Source: Roseobacter sp. (GTDB lineage Bacteria > Pseudomonadota > Alphaproteobacteria > Rhodobacterales > Rhodobacteraceae). Taken from it: a stretch of DNA of 6,168 bases. Position 1 is the stretch's first letter; the number at the start of each line of letters is the position of its first letter. The stretch covers positions 1 to 6,168 of the forward strand of contig JAGXHB010000139.1 of assembly GCA_024636425.1 (NCBI GenBank). The letters are read 5' to 3'. Made by a program: the position numbers and the translations under genes. The notes below the pieces were generated by a model. That model was not told the DNA's origin and did no database searches. It saw only the letters and a program-made list of their open reading frames with translations. Shown here piece by piece: positions 5,653-6,168 of the stretch.

Positions 5653-6168
5653 TTCACGAACATCTTTCGCGGACGGTTGCAGAAAGTCTCAGCCGGACCA
5701 TCCTCACGGATGCGGATGCTTTCCGTGATCTCGATCCCCCAGTCCTGCATCCACAGGCCCGGCATGAAGTGGAACGTCATGTTCGGCTCCAGCACGGTTT
5801 CATCCTCGGAGCGGAGGGAGATTGTGCGCTCTCCCCAATCGGGCGGATAGCTGATCCCGATAGGATACCCGCAGCGCGCACCCCGTTCGATACCTGCCCG
5901 CTCGAGCGGTGCCGCAAGTGCATTGGCAACATCGCAAGCGCGGTTTCCCGCGCGCGCCATATCCAACCCGGCCTCCAGCCCTTCGACAAGCGCCGCCTCT
6001 GCCCGCTTGAGAAAATCAGGCGGTGTGCCAAGGAAGAGAGTCCGGCAGAAAGGTGCGTGATAGCGCCGGTAACACCCCGAGATCTCGAAAAAGGTCGCCT
6101 CTCCGGTGGCAAAGGGTCGGCCATCCCATGTCAAATGCGGTGCGGCTGCATCGGATCCTGAAGGAAGC
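5649..6168 (-). CDS. M24-family (creatinase/ectoine-hydrolase-like) protein, partial, 5' end beyond the right edge
   Basis: This is the C-terminal 172 residues of a pita-bread-fold hydrolase. The frame stays open to the window edge (LPSGSDAAAPHLTWDG at the start of the visible part), so the TTG at 6134 is not the gene start. Visible blocks are FFEISGCYRRYHAPFCRTLFLG (27-47 of the fragment), YPIGISYPPDWGERTISLR (101-119), VLEPNMTFHFMPGLWM (125-140) and GIEITESIRI (144-153). True M24 metallopeptidases bind two metals through Asp, Asp, His, Glu, Glu. Here, by eye, the first Asp is Glu28, the second is Pro39, the expected GHxxG His is missing (YPIGI), and the first Glu is replaced near M135. This resembles creatinase and the ectoine hydrolases DoeA/EutD, which open C-N bonds without peptidase metals. 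It is co-transcribed with argE through a 4-base overlap. A full protein would be near 390 residues. Family sure; substrate unknown. Confidence 0.85.
   Translation of the reverse strand, partial: LPSGSDAAAPHLTWDGRPFATGEATFFEISGCYRRYHAPFCRTLFLGTPPDFLKRAEAALVEGLEAGLDMARAGNRACDVANALAAPLERAGIERGARCGYPIGISYPPDWGERTISLRSEDETVLEPNMTFHFMPGLWMQDWGIEITESIRIREDGPAETFCNRPRKMFVK

Noticed and set aside
4849..5850. 333-codon open frame on the plus strand
   Set aside because: It is antisense to argE and the M24 gene, both of which have complete family motifs; its translation shows no recognisable motif.
5649..6134. Reading the M24 gene as a complete 161-residue protein starting at TTG 6134
   Set aside because: The same frame stays open to the window edge with family-like residues (DAAAPHLTWDG), so the protein is simply cut by the window.
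1..6168. tRNA, rRNA, CRISPR array, insertion sequence or phage signatures
   Set aside because: No cloverleaf-like stretch, spaced repeats, terminal inverted repeats or transposase-like frame was found; genes cover nearly all the sequence.

Overview
The window is chromosomal DNA from an alphaproteobacterium, most likely a Rhodobacteraceae (Roseobacter-group) species. This rests on the moderately high GC content, the codon use, and the resemblance of each protein to a known family; no ribosomal marker is present, so the placement is an inference. It carries a compact polyamine uptake and catabolism locus. Six protein genes fill almost all of it, and two of them are cut by the window edges.

Left part, minus strand: a PotF-type periplasmic putrescine-binding protein (1033-2118) is followed by a PotG-type ABC ATPase (1-943, 3' end outside the window). 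A strong intrinsic terminator hairpin lies between the two. The permease genes are not in the window and presumably follow beyond the left edge. Middle, plus strand: a GntR/FCD-family regulator (2264-2944) is divergent from potF. It is followed by a SpuC-type putrescine:pyruvate aminotransferase (3036-4466). Right part, minus strand, convergent with spuC: an M24 'pita-bread' family hydrolase of the creatinase/ectoine-hydrolase type (5649-6168, 5' end outside the window) overlaps an ArgE-type M20 deacetylase (4498-5652) by 4 bases (ATGA). A GC-rich hairpin separates the convergent pair.

How it may work together: PotF captures putrescine or a related diamine in the periplasm and PotG powers its import. 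SpuC then transaminates it to an aminoaldehyde. The GntR protein probably controls both transcription units, because a 12-base motif (ATAATTTGATCA) occurs in the potF/gntR intergenic region, again with one mismatch over the gntR -10 element, and a third time between the -35 and -10 elements of the spuC promoter. The M24 and M20 enzymes form a hydrolase/deacylase pair that could open or deacylate amide-type compounds such as N-acyl diamines, ectoine-like rings or acetylornithine; their substrate cannot be read from the sequence.

No RNA genes, mobile elements, CRISPR arrays or long repeats were seen. There is no gene-free stretch longer than 300 bases.
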